64,000 nt of DNA from the NCBI GenBank assembly GCA_007844125.1, contig CM017561.1, positions 23,585,363-23,649,362 of the forward strand, written 5' to 3'. Made by a program: the position numbers and the translations under genes. How positions within the stretch are numbered: position 1 is the first letter of the stretch; each line of letters opens with the position of its first letter. The notes below the pieces were generated by a model. It was given only the letters and a program-made list of their open reading frames with translations, ran no database searches and was not told where the DNA came from. The stretch is from Sinonovacula constricta. Its lineage: Eukaryota; Mollusca; Bivalvia; Cardiida; Solecurtidae. Positions 12,206-24,900 of the stretch are shown here, piece after piece.

Positions 12206-12217
12206 TAAGAGTGTACC
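12206..12217. repeat. Right 12-bp target-site duplication of the I-type element
   Basis: An exact repeat of TAAGAGTGTACC from 6479-6490, followed directly by the resumed CR1/L2-like sequence. Confidence 0.85.
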
Positions 12218-12960
12218 TTATGAAAGTTGCTACAGGAATTCTCCTTCTATCGTAAGTAATTTCATATCTTGACTTCTGTAACGTCATTCTGTATGGTATA
12301 GCCGATTCTGAACTACGCAAAATGCAACGCATTTAAAACATGTGTGCAAAACTTGTTCTCGACCGCAGCAAAATTGACAGTTCATCACAAACTCTGTATG
12401 ACCTACATTGGCTCCCTATCAAAGCTAGGATAAATTGTAAAATATTATGTTTCATGTACAACTGTCACATTGGTCATGCACCCGTCTACCTAACTGACCT
12501 ATTGACAAAGCATGTTTCAGGAAGACCGGGCTTAAGATCTGCAAATTGTGGGACATTATATAACATTCCGTTTAATAAAAGAAAGACTTTCAGTGACAGA
12601 AGTTTCTGTACCGTCGGCCCAGTGTTATGGAACAGTCTGTCATTAGATGTGCGACAATCAGAATCTTTAGATGTTTTTAAGAAGGGATTGAAGACATTTT
12701 ACTTCCGTTATTTTAATTAACTGTTTAAAATGGGGAAGTACGCGTTCTTATAAAAATCAAAGAACCTTTACTGCTGTGCATATACTTGTATGTATGTTTA
12801 TCTTGTAATGTTTTAACATCTTACATTCTGTGAGTTTTACTTAGTGAAAAGCTTAATTTTCTGTTTTAAATTATTTTAAATAGTTATTGTACAACGCCAT
12901 TGAATATAATATTGTATAAAAATAGGCGTTTAATCAAATAAAACAGTTTCAGTTTCAGTT
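12218..12960 (+). pseudogene. CR1/L2-like retrotransposon, right half and 3-prime end
   Basis: This continues the element broken at 6490. The frame 12340-12720 reads MCAKLVLDRSKIDSS, LYDLHWLPIKARI, PGLRSANCGTLYNIPF and VLWNSLSLDVRQSES, ending KKGLKTFYFRYFN. That is the usual C-terminal extension of CR1/L2/Rex-type pol proteins. The 3-prime UTR ends in hexamer repeats (AGTTTC)n at about 12944-12960, a normal tail for this group. It inserted into the RTE-like element, which reappears at 12966. Confidence 0.82.
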
Positions 12961-12965
12961 TTCTG

Positions 12966-13055
12966 TGTGAGCAGTGAGGGCGGCATCATTAAAGAGCATC
13001 TCCCGGATGAGGTGATTCTTGCGCAACTTTGCTCTAAGGCGGGCAAGGTTGAATA
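12966..13055 (-). pseudogene. RTE-like retrotransposon, upstream RT fragment
   Basis: The minus strand reads FNLARLRAKLRKNHLIREML, then FNDAALTAHTE. This is the block around the RT active site (normally FADDAA) in the same family as 4384-5293, with one catalytic residue lost. The protein continues at 5288, so the two pieces were once contiguous. Upstream of about 13055 the similarity stops. Confidence 0.75.
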
Positions 13056-15100
13056 CATGAACACTGATTTGTGAAAAATGTCATCAGCAACTTTGAAAAA
13101 AAGCTGTACAAGAAATAAATAGCAGCATGTTCGGCAAGACCATAAAGAACTCGCATCGCGGCGTCTAGAATATGAAGCTTGTGTGAGCTTCTGAGGAAGA
13201 CAGGCTCCGGCACATGATAAGCGACCAAGAGGTCATCCATGTACACAAGAAGAGCTGAACCGCTATTTCTACGTGACCATGAGCACCATCATCTGACAAC
13301 GACACTTCCGACTACCCGAAACACCAACATCTTCACTGCATGGTCGACATGGAGGTATAAATAAAGATGAAGGACGATTGCGCGGATGCCGATTTTCGAA
13401 AATGTGGGTCTGGGGCCCAAGAAGCGTTCGGCACCAGTCTTAAGAACGCGAAGGCCGTGGTTCAAAGGACTATCCAGCACGGGCTATTTAATGCGGTGGC
13501 TCTCTTCGAGAAACGGGTATTTCGCCATGGCATGAACAGGTCGGTTAAGATCGCAAAACATGACAACAAAATCTCAATCACAACCTTCAACGTGAATCGC
13601 TGGGTATCTGGGGATAGTGTTAATACGCTGGAGTATGGTCACAGAGACCAGACATAGTTTCTGTTAGCGTCTGTGTTGGACTTCATGTGGCGGCAGCTAG
13701 GTGACAGGATGCACGATAAGCAGCTCTTCTCTTACGAAGCCCCGCTGTGGGCCATCCTGCAGGTAGAACATAACAGGTATGGAATATATTATTGGCAGCT
13801 TCCGATCTCTAACATTTAGGCTTAGGGAAATTTAAATCAAAACAAAACTAGAAGATATAATGGTGAGTAAATTAAAAACAATAAAAATATCCAATTAGAG
13901 AGAAATTAGCACATTTCAACATCCCAGCTGTCATTTTCGGCACTCCCTAAGATTTCTTTTGATCTACGTCACAGTGAGCGAGTGTACTGGGAGAAATTGT
14001 GATAATTGTTCACAGTTAAAAAAGATCAAAGGCTCACGTGCGGATAGTGTTAAAACTCTGCTTCCAAGATATGCTTAGATGAGGGACAAAAATCAACAAA
14101 ATGGGAGGAGTTATATCGAAGTTTAGGTAAAGGAAACTTTACTGACCTAAGCCGTTTCCGCGAACATAAGGGTGATTAAAGCTGTTAGTAAACTTATTAG
14201 TAGGTATATACTCTACTCAATGAATTGACACTTCAGAGCGTATAACGGTTATTCCAATTAACATGCCAATTAAAGTATGTTATAAATGGTCCAACTGTAT
14301 GGATCAAATTGGCCCCGTGTCAATTAGCGGCTCCGAATAAACAGCTGTCCGATAACTGACTACAGTAACAAAGGAAGTGGTAAGTGACAGAGGTCAACTG
14401 ACACATGATTTGCTGGAGTGTTCAAATAAACAATATTGAAAATGGGTCAGTCAATAATCGATTATAATAACGCTTTTTTATTGTTTGCGCGAATTTATGT
14501 CCACGCGAAACAGTCTTTTTCCGCGATTGCGCGAAATTTTGTGCCAGCGAAATTAAATGATACCACAGTAAAGCGCAAAGCACAAAAACGAACACAACAA
14601 GGCGCCGAGAGCGGAGCGCTGGAAAACGCTGACACTGAAAAGATAATTGAGTAAAACACCAGGAGCAAAACCACCGAGTCGGCGGGGACGAAATGGATAT
14701 CAGCTTATATAATTAAATGGCTAATAGGCTGGTCAGTTTTAAAAAAAGGCAATTGTGCCTGCTTTATCCGGGCGAACTGTTCCCGAACAGCCGCTCGTCT
14801 GTTGAGTTGGTATCATTCACGCGAACGAATTACAATCCTCACAATGCAAAATTATTTTCGGACCCATACCGAGTAACTAGCCAGTCGGCTTCTGAATGAC
14901 AGCTCACTGTGTTTCGTCTTGATCAGCAATTTACTCGCACTTCAATCGTCGATAAGAAAAAGCGTCAGCCAACCCTCAAAATGCTAAAGACTCGCAGACA
15001 ATCGTGTATCCGGTTACTATGTCGAGAACATATATCTCATCGTCGATCCATATTCACGCCCGATTTATAAATGCTTGAGCACTGGAAACTTGAAGCGGTG
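13056..15100. other. Unassigned sequence, possible decayed fragments
   Basis: Short frames occur on both strands. A minus-strand frame (13034-13246) contains YMDDLLVAY, which resembles an LTR-retroelement RT active site, but the residues around it do not support one. A 96-codon plus-strand frame (13367-13657) is not recognised. From 14480 to 14580 a run with repeated CGCGAA words (GCGCGAATTTATG, CCACGCGAAAC, GCGCGAAATTTTG) looks like part of an interspersed repeat. No gene is supported. Confidence 0.35.
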
Positions 15101-17900
15101 TGCTGGAACTCGCAAAGGTCTCAAGCGAGTCTAACTACAGGTAATAGATTATTTTCCCACAGCCATGGTTCTGCAGATGGTTGCAGAGTTGGATTTAAGC
15201 CAGGCTATTATATTACTTAACAGGACAGGTTATAACAACGTATATTTAACGACGAAGATATATTAAGTATTCAACAGGCCAGTCGGCGCCTATTCTCTGG
15301 TCAGCTGGATCGTCAAGCTCACACTGCCGTTCGCGATACACCGTCCAATATTATGAAGGCCGCCGTCGTCAATTATACGAAGGTCAAGCCAGGGTGGCTA
15401 ATTACTTAGTCAAATATTTGGAGAGGCCTTTAGTGGCTGCGGCTACTTCAAAAGGTTGTTTGCTCCGCCACCTATTCCAAGACGAACTTGCTTCGTCCCA
15501 TTGCTGATACGGGTTTATGCCTTAAAGAAGAGCTAGTTGAGAATGCCATAGTTCTCTCCACCTTGGCTATTTTAGGATTGTAGAAGGCTTCTGTTTAGAA
15601 GACGAAAGCCTCTGCCAATTATTCGAACATCATAAGGATTCCCATGATGCCCTGCATTTTTACGTTCAGGTTGATGTTCCATAGATTATCGCTTTTATTA
15701 CTATTACAAAATTTCCAGACGCCTGTTGAACTGGTTTTGTATCGTGGACTCCGGATCTGGCTATATGACTTCATTGAACTCCAGACTAATAGCCTCAATG
15801 CTGAATGAGACGGAGGTGATGCCATTTGCCTTCATGAGACGGCAGTTATCGTTGAATATGCGTTCGTACTCGAGGGTTTTACTGAACACAGACTGTCAAA
15901 ATTGCGCATGACTCTCGAGCAGCTCAAATTCCATTGCGATGTGGAATTGTTTGCAATAGGCTCAAGAGATTTTATTTTCCTTAACGTTGATCTCCACTCC
16001 GTGGCAACCTCGTCACGTTGCGGTTGCCGGAGAGGTCGGCCCATTGGTAGTGGGCGTTAGCACACCCATATTCGGTTTTCCAGAAGTCAGAGAAGCATTC
16101 AAGCAAGTCGCCGGGTCGACTGTCATGATATCGTTACCGCTGGTCTTGGTCGTTTTCTTCTGACCAACAGCTGGTGATCTTTGTCACTTGTCGACGGATT
16201 AGTGGTCACAGATTGCATTTCCGGGTAAGTTTTCAACCTCATGTGTGGATTGAATTTTCAACTGAAACTGTAACTAAATATTATTGCGTATAGAGTATTG
16301 GACTATATTTGCCCTTTTTAATCTACATAATGAATGCGGATATTCCGTTATAAGAACTCGCAATAGGTGAAAGAAATAAGAAGGAAGTAGACGAAGTGAG
16401 TTCGGACTTTATGCAGAAAGCAGGTCACAATTGTTTCGATCTTCAAAGCCAGAGGGTCGACAAACAGCACTTGTTTCCAAGTTATCAGCGGAGGCGGAGG
16501 TGTGCTCGTCATAGGACTATATTTTGTTAATATATTAATTTGTTGTGTAATTGTAACGTATTAAATTGCTGTTGTGTACAAAGTTATAATTTAATTTAAT
16601 ATAAACTAAAATGAAAGTATTTATAGAAATAAAGATTACTCAGTGTACATTAAATTAAATTATGCATGTATATTCGTTTGTATGGTCATAACTCTTTGAA
16701 ACGTTTTGATTGGATCATTTTTAGCCACTGACCATGTGTTAACCGGTCGTTTCAAATTTTGAATTAACAAAGAGTAGATGATAGAACCCCTTCGGCATGC
16801 TGGCCGGAAAAGCCGCGAAACCAGAGCCAGCTATTTTAGTAATTATTGAAAGCATTGTAGGCTGGCGGCTGAATGCCATTGGCAAAGTGGTAGGATGGCT
16901 TACCGAACTTTGACCTTGATAGTGGATGTGATGGGGCTGCTGATAATTGTCGTGTTCGGTTTATGAAGTCAACTAAACCAAAAGACAGCTAAACCAACCG
17001 CGACGCCATCAACTATCAGCACCGTTTTATGGGATTTATGCTTGCGAGTTCAATGCGCATATGACGTATCCGCTACAAGAGACTTTTGGATCAAGCATTG
17101 AAGGTGGCGGTGATGGAACTAACTAGCTTTATGAGCGACTGGATGCAAGCTGCCATGCACCACGAGTTGGGGTATTGTACCATTGTTGTTAACATTGTTA
17201 GATCTGAGCTCTATTTCACCATAGGCCACCATATAACTTGTCTGGTCGGAGTTAATGAAATGTAGCATGTCGCTCTGGGTCTTGTACAGGCCTTTGCCAA
17301 ATGAGAAGTTTACTTTAGACCCAGCTTACTCCAACGCGCATTGGGACCGCTTGATCGCAAAAGGTCACCAAGATTGTTTATGGCACCTTCAATATTGGTA
17401 AGAAACTGGTTTGTGGCCTCAACTTCTGTAGTGCGGACCGCAATATATGACCTTGTCGGAGCTTAAGCAGCGCCCATATATGCGTGCGGATGTACTCATG
17501 GACATTTGCAATCCCAGCTTGGGCCAAGCCACTAGAATTATCAAGCACGAAGGTGCTCCATGCGCCACTTATGCCTATAAATGTATAAACTCTATGTAGT
17601 CCTTTACTTGGTCAAGCCGGTAGCAGTATAAAACCACGCATTCTTGATTTATAGGGACGTCTACCCCATTCGCCATCGTTGCCGGGTTAAAGTTGCTAAA
17701 GTTTCGGCTTGTAATATGTTTAACCTGTCCGTCGTTCCTAAGGCCTGTTTGCCGCCATGCTACGTTCTTAAGCCCCCACGGCCCACTTCACCACCACACT
17801 TGGGCGCGGGTAAACCATAGACAATCACGATCTTCGGATCACCGGCCTTCTTGACGCTTGCGGTAGCGTTCGGTAGCCCAGCATAGATATTTCTGATTAC
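15101..17900. other. GC-richer block with decayed coding-like frames, unidentified
   Basis: Base composition is more even than in the flanks. The minus strand gives stretches that read like old protein with scattered stops: NCRLMKANGITSVSFSIEA around 15790-15850, TTEVEATNQFLTNIEGAINN around 17365-17430, and DMLHFINSDQTSYMVAYGEI around 17210-17270. I do not recognise the family. They could belong to a large degraded mobile element or an old integrated DNA element. Nothing is intact. Confidence 0.4.
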
Positions 17901-18235
17901 GCCAAACGCTCCTATGTTGATAGTAGAGTGCGGCAGATAGCAGCACCAACTCTATTCTTGTACGTCTGAAAATGGCAGATGGTGGCATAGATCTGGGTGA
18001 CAATCGTGTCAAAAACGACGGGTCTCCGCGAAATGTGACAGGCACTGTTTCTCTGCAGATTCTTTTAAAAAATGTTGCTGATATAATAGAAAACGTTGTT
18101 AGAATTACCGGACAATAAAGTGCCATTGGATCACTCGGATTTCGATGAACATCGGACCTAAAATTAAAGAACCCCAAGTTCTTGTGGTTGATCCTTCCAG
18201 CAAATATTATGTCGACACAAGACATGTACAACTCG

Positions 18236-18505
18236 TGAAATAATAATTTCAAAATGTTAATTATTTCCAAATCTATAAATAAGCACGATGGGGATTTCTG
18301 CAAAAAACTAGACATCGACGTTAGAGCGAATAATACTACAGATGATCTAGTGTGATTTCAAAAGTGATCAAGTTGTTTCCTCCGTTTAAAAAAAGCTAAC
18401 TATGCAACATGGTTCAGATGGGGAATACATGTCTGTAATGACAAGCAGCGTGTTATGCTTAAATTGTCATGTATATGTTGGACATCAATAAACATCCTTT
18501 GGCGG
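18236..18505 (+). mobile_element. MITE family A, internal fragment
   Basis: The stretch aligns with the central and right part of 30798-31291 and 51314-51819. Shared words include CCAAATCTATAAATAAGCAC and AAAAGCTAACTATGC, then a trace of the block that reads CATCAATGAACA elsewhere. The right terminus is missing or altered at GGCGGGATC. Confidence 0.5.
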
Positions 18506-18659
18506 GATCTTTTCATGTAAGTTTTTTTGGTTGTTTGAGCAGCAAAAAAAAATGAAAGTTACTTGAAAAATTGATAGAAAGGAATATATTTTCCAATCTT
18601 CGACCGATCTTGGAAAATTATCATATTAGTTATTAAGTACATCTTTCTTAATGTTGCAT

Positions 18660-18990
18660 AACGGCGTTTAGGGCTATTACATCAAAGGATTACTATGACA
18701 TTTTAAGTTTAGGGGATAAAGAGACATACTACGTATGCTGATTTAAGATAACGCGTTATGGGCAAAAAAAGCAAAACTTTTAAGATATCGACATTATTAT
18801 GAAATATGAAAATTTACATTTTTTAATTGCGAAGGAAACGCTTTGTATGCAAGTTTTTAATGGCGCCCTTTCATATATCAGTGTGTTTATGGATAATAAA
18901 TTAAAAAAAAACTGGGCTTTAAAAGTATCATCATCTGTTTACAAAATGTAGATAGCCAAACATAAGTATTTATTAAACTATTTTTAAGAC
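18660..18990 (+). repeat. Interspersed repeat family B, copy 1
   Basis: Aligns imperfectly with 21690-21990. Shared words include CTACGTATGC, then ATAACG and AAGCGAAA/AAGCAAAA, GTGTTTATGGA, and GTAGATAGCCAAACA. The identity of the element is unknown; no terminal repeats were found. Confidence 0.5.
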
Positions 18991-19055
18991 GACGACCTTT
19001 AACAGATAAAAACAAATTTCAAATGACATTTACAACCATGGAATCTATTTTCACA

Positions 19056-19235
<180 letters not shown>

Positions 19236-19560
19236 TTAAAGGTGCTATCCGACAGTTTGAACCAAAAAAGTTTTTTCTCAAATAAAACGAAATAAGTCAT
19301 TGTTACCTGAAAAGATATTGCAAAAGGTGGCTCATTGATGCCCAAGGTCAGTGTAAACAGTGAAACATAAATCCCCATTCCTCATTGCAGACAGGTTTTA
19401 TATATGAGCCACGCTGCAGAGATAGCTATTTTTAAATAGAAAAACCACGTGTCAACTTACTTTTAAGATTACATTATATCGTCATCCGGGTAATCCGCTC
19501 TGACGTCAGTATCTATTTTAGCAGATATCACTATCGAAGTTATTTATCGATTTGGAATAA
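19236..19560 (-). mobile_element. MITE family A, partial copy
   Basis: Begins TTAA then AGGTGCTATCCGACAG and aligns over about 300 bp with 3579-3860, including GCAGAGATAGCTATTTTTA, TGACGTC and TTATTTATCGATTTGGA. The distal terminus was not found. Confidence 0.6.
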
Positions 19561-21689
19561 TTGACATTTACCAAAAAATTAGTTTATGTAGAAAATATGC
19601 CCCAATTTTCCGATTCAGTAGTAAGGTATTGTTACATTAATTTTGTATAGGCAAACTGTCGTATAGCACATTTAATGTGGGAAGGAATTTCAGCTGACCA
19701 GCGGTGCCTCGTTTGAAGGCCCCTTTTTTCCTGAAGCTAGCCATCTCAGTAGCTACTGCACGCGTTCAGAAAGAAATGTCGCACTCGGGAATATTAGATT
19801 CAGATCACAGTGCGGTGTAATAGGTAGTAGTTAATTTAAAATCAGTTAATTTCGGTCAAATCCATTAGCGTGTACGAGATTATAGACCCATCTTAAGTTA
19901 AGATGCAAAATCATACAGAAAGTATTGAATGTTTACTAAAATGATATCTATGATGGGATGCAAGTGACTCTAGTGTAACTGTTGACTCAGTCTGTAATCT
20001 GTATTTTAGAAAAGGTGTTCATTTGTAGCTGAAGACTTGTCGGCTTTCCAATTTCCAATGCGTTGTACATTTGGTATACTACGGAATAATATTGACCATT
20101 GTTTGCACATCTGTAATCGATTACAGGTCAAAACTTACACCGTCCAAACAGCGCTTCTGGGCTTTTTGAATTGACAATGTGGGAATCAGTTTGAGTGAGG
20201 TTCAAACCCTACAGATGTAACATTTGACCGTGATTACTGGTTACAACACCCGTTTTTTCTGTCCTTTTATTCGTTTTTTATGCCTAGATGTACTCTACAT
20301 CATTCAAGGTGTAAGTTTTAGATTAACAATTCTGTCCGGTTGCTTCCCCTTTTTGGTTAGTTGTTTCTTTCTGGTGTCGTTCAGTCGATATGTATGTAGA
20401 CACTGGTACGCAAACTCTACTATAGCTAGTCGGTAAATTTGTTTATATATCGTGCTTAGCTTTCAAAAACGAAACTAGTGATCAACAAAATTTCTTTAAG
20501 ACATCAGGTTTATTTTTATCAATTGCCTTCTTTTTTAATTTTATTTATTTTATTTTTGCCACTACTTGATGCTCTTTCTCTACAGTACACTACTCTACTC
20601 AATTTTGTTGTGCTGTTTGTTTTTTTGTTTGTTTTGGGGGGGGGGGTATTCGTGAGTTTTGTTGATTTGTTATGTAAGCATTTATAAGTAATTTATTTCT
20701 ATGATTGATAATCCACCTTTTTCAAAAGATATTTATACTTTCAAATTTCCGTTTTCCTTCAAGTAGTAATCTATGACCATAAAACATAGAATGGTTTGAA
20801 TCGGACGCACATTTATAGGATTAAAGCAAAGTAAACAAATTACAAATTCATACTAACAAGCACTTCATTATTTGACAGGTTCTAATAATTGCTTAATAAA
20901 TTCATTTGTTTCATTAGCCCGTAGAATGTTAATAATTTAAAATCGACATAGACGGAGGGTTTTATCTCCAAACTAATGCAATGCTGTAATATAGCGATAC
21001 AAAACAAGACCGGCCGAAAATTGGAAAATATAAATGGCGAGTCGTCAAATTACCATTTTCTTCAATTATTTCTATCAATTATTTCTATCTATGTAAAAGT
21101 AGACAGCTAAACGGATCTTATCCATCTCTAATGTTACTGAACGGTTTTCGCACATTTTATAGACTGGCTATGGACACTTTTTGCCACACAAATTACCTTA
21201 TTGTTTGTAATTAGAAAATTCTTCTCGTCTGATGAAGCCAAACTTTTGTCATATATATATGCGTTCGTGCGTGCGTGCGCGCGTGTTGCCATGTGTTGAA
21301 AGGAAGAGAATGGTTGTGTTTGTCCACAATGACATGTGTTGTAAGGTAAAGGGTCGGTTTGTTTGTCCACATGTACAAATTTATTAAGTTTATTCGTCCT
21401 GGAGAGTATGTTTTCCTGATACCATTACGTATATCTCTGTTTAATATTAAGAATTCACTACATTCCGTTTAAGTGGCTTAATATCAACAAAATATAACCC
21501 ATATCATGTAGAAAGGTGTCTGATGTTATCACAAGTCAATTTTCTGATTGCACAATAATTACAAAAAGTAATTAAGTAAAAAATTATTGTAAAACGTATA
21601 TTGCAAAAACTGACGAAATTATAAGATTGGACCCGCTTGAAGTGAGTTGAAAAATTTATTGATGAGTTGATAAAACGCAATTAAGTTAG
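19561..21689. other. AT-rich spacer, no gene recognised
   Basis: Contains T-rich low-complexity frames at 20224-20687 with hydrophobic translations that are compositional artefacts, a poly-G run near 20636-20646, and an alternating purine-pyrimidine stretch (TATATATATG to GCGCGCGTG) near 21250-21286. Nothing else was seen. Confidence 0.4.
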
Positions 21690-21990
21690 GTTTTATTATT
21701 TGGCAAAAAGTTAAGATTGTGTGATACAGACAAACTACGTATGCCGAGTTTAAATAACGTGTGACAGGTCAATAAAGCGAAACAAAAATTAATCTGTGAT
21801 AAAACTGTCTGATTAAAATGATGTACTTTACAACACTTTGTGCGTAGGATTTAAATCCTATAGAGTAGCTTTCGTTTACAAATCAATGTGTTTATGGAAT
21901 ACTAAATAAAGCAAACAGTGGTTTTAAAAGAATCATTGTCTGCTCACAAATGGTAGATAGCCAAACAAAATAAAAACTTTTTAAATTTTA
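21690..21990 (+). repeat. Interspersed repeat family B, copy 2
   Basis: Second copy of the repeat at 18660-18990, in the same orientation, with many substitutions and small gaps. Best-conserved words are CTACGTATGCCGAGTTTAAA and GGTAGATAGCCAAACA. Confidence 0.5.
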
Positions 21991-24900
21991 ACTTTCTCAG
22001 AATAGATAAATAAGAAAAGGTCATATCAAAATTTTCGCAGATATTTAAATTTTATCTACCTCTAGACAAAGGCAAACAAGGAAAATGTAAATGTGACAAA
22101 ACACAGAGATGAGACATAACACACAAAAAACATCAGTTACCGCCCTGGAAAGGTCAGTCGGCAAAAGGACCGACTGAGGTGCTAAAACTTCTTTTGTGGC
22201 GTGCTCCAATCTCGCACTTCCTGAAGGTTTTTTCTATCAAACAAACAGTGTAAATAAAATATCCCGTCAAAGTGAAACAACTAACAGTAAGCACCTGCAT
22301 CGGGAGTTGAAACAGATACAATGAACTTATATACATACATAACAACTAGTAATAAAAAAATATCAACAGTATGTACAGTAGATACAAGCCTGGGCAACCC
22401 AAAAGTTCTTAATAAGAGAGTAATTTGAAATAAAACACCCCAAGCGCTGACATAAAATAAGAACAATTTAATTACGTAATACAATGCCATGACGACATAT
22501 GCCATATGTGTCAAAAGGGAAATGTAAAACATACGAATGAAATCACCGAATTTCAGAAAACTCAAACAAACCAAATAAAATGTAGTATTTTTAAGAGTCA
22601 ATAAGTTTTAAAATAACATATCATAAAAAGCCGAGGATTTATCCGCAGTTGCCATATTATATAATTAAAGTACAAAGAATCCCGATGTTATACCTACTGT
22701 GCAATCTCACGTAAAGGGCATGGAGACTAATCAAGTTGACTAACCTATACAGGGCAAGACTGGAGAGATGAAGAGACAAGAAATCCATCAGTGATATTCA
22801 ATTATGGCTTTAAGTCACTGTTTTATATAGTCTCAACGACCTGTCATCGTGTAATTTAAAAGCAATGCAAGTTCTTGACTGTAAAAGGGTCAATTGCAAG
22901 CAATGTATTACAACGAAGTATTCCCGGGTTGTAACCGTCGGCAATAAATTTTCTGAGGACGACTGTAAAGTAAATGTTTTCAAATGAACCTCCCAACTTT
23001 GAAAGCTAAAACATATTTAGGGGATACTCTTCACTTGTATTCTTCGAGTCAATGTTAATTTTGTTGTCCTTTTAAATGTTTGTAGTAAAATGTGTCGTTA
23101 ACACCTGTAATATGTATTACTGATACACTTTCTTATATATGATATGTATAACTTGAATTTCATGCATGTAATGTTAAATTGTGCAGGTCATTCAATACAC
23201 ATAGAATCACATTTGTGCCATTGAAATTTTGCGCAATGTAATGGACTTCCACACAATGGATGCTATGTGGCACATAGTGCTGATTTTAAATCATGTAGTT
23301 ACCAATGTATTTATGTCCGACATGGGCAAAATCTTGTGTAGAGCATGTAAAATATCATATCCGAACATAATTTATGGTGTATTTAAACCAGCGTACATCA
23401 ATATTAAACAGACCGGCACATGTTCTTTCTTTTTAATAAACTGAAATATAGAAGTTTACATTTGTTTAACAAGAGATAAAAATGTCAAAATATCTCCGAT
23501 GTTACAAAAACTGCTGATACTAAATACAAATGTCGGACAATGCCTACTATGCTTGTATTATTGTTAACACTACTATTTTAACTTATTGCTAACTATTGTT
23601 TACATTCTGGCTATATCTTTCATTTCCGTAAAGGGAAGACACCCGCTAGTCTGGAGTTCCTTCCCCTGATCACTCTGTGATAGGGTCAGTCAAACACAAA
23701 CAATGGCGGCCTGAGTGATCAGAAAGTTGATATAGTGAAATATTTTTGTGGCTCAAGCGAACAATTCTTTTCGCAATCGATTAATACAAATAAATAGAAG
23801 CTTATGATTAATTAGTTTTCCGAGATCAGTTTTTGGGGCAGATAAAAATACGAATATTTAAAGTGTACTAAAACTTCGGACGGTACTTTATTTCGGATAA
23901 CTATATAGGTAGCATGGCATACTTACGATCTTGACCCAACTCAATAATGCCACTTGATCGGCATTTTAATAAAATTTTATTTATATTTAGCAAAAGAAAG
24001 AGTGCAAAAAACATAATATTTATCAGGTTTCTAATGATTAAAGCAAGAGAGGGGGGGGGGGCAAAGAATTAGCAGGGACTTCGAAGACCGATTTTGACAT
24101 ACGTTCTAAGTGAGTTAGGGGGCATACCGACCCACACATCGAAACTTTTGTGTTTTTTAAGAGTAGGAGATGCGTTCTAAAGTTTATCTGGACAAAAAAG
24201 GAATCTCTTCAACTGATTTACTAAACTGATCCTCCAAAAAAAGGCGAAGACAACCTTGAACGAAATATTTTTGCTGCTGATAAGTGAATAAAATTATTCC
24301 CAAAATATGCACAGACAGGCAAACACATATTTCACTTTAAGTTGGACCGTGAAATTCAGCTTGATTACATTTCTAAGCCCTGTTTTCCCATCGATCGTCG
24401 TTTTCATATTAAGTTTAAAAATGTGCTAACTTGGCACATTTTTAGCAAACTCTCATTAGAGTATCATGATATCTTGTGCTAAAAAAATATACGTAAGTAT
24501 TGCCTGAATTAATAAAAATTGTCTATTGATAGAGAAGTTGTTTTGAATAATTTCGCAAATAGGCAATATAGCTCAGGAGACAACATATCAGAGTTACAAC
24601 TAAAACTCGTCTAACCTGAAAAACCAAACAGTACTGATTCGGCGATATATATGCACAAGTTAAGCCTTAAGTTAGACCAGACGGTATACAGCTATCAGTA
24701 AATTTTATTAAACATTTTCCCAAAGATGGTTCACAGAATTTTGGCCAAATAAAATATATTCAGTATTTTCCAATTGCAATCCCATAAACTATTTATTGGA
24801 GTTTCGGCACAAAACATATTGTTATATTAGATGTTCAAGCAAAACTTTTATTTAAAACAGGACAAATATTAACGTTCAGTTTCTTTATACTGTTCACTTG

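Noticed and set aside
13034..13246. YMDDLLVAY on the minus strand as an LTR-retroelement RT
   Set aside because: Only the short motif fits. The residues before and after do not follow RT blocks, and no gag, protease, integrase or LTRs are near.
20224..20687. Two hydrophobic small frames as membrane proteins
   Set aside because: The T-rich composition alone gives Phe/Leu-rich translations; there is no conserved feature or splice context.
23620..23760. Promoter suggested by CAATGGCGGCC (YY1-like word)
   Set aside because: No gene begins near it, and similar ATGGCG words occur by chance elsewhere (for example 56273).
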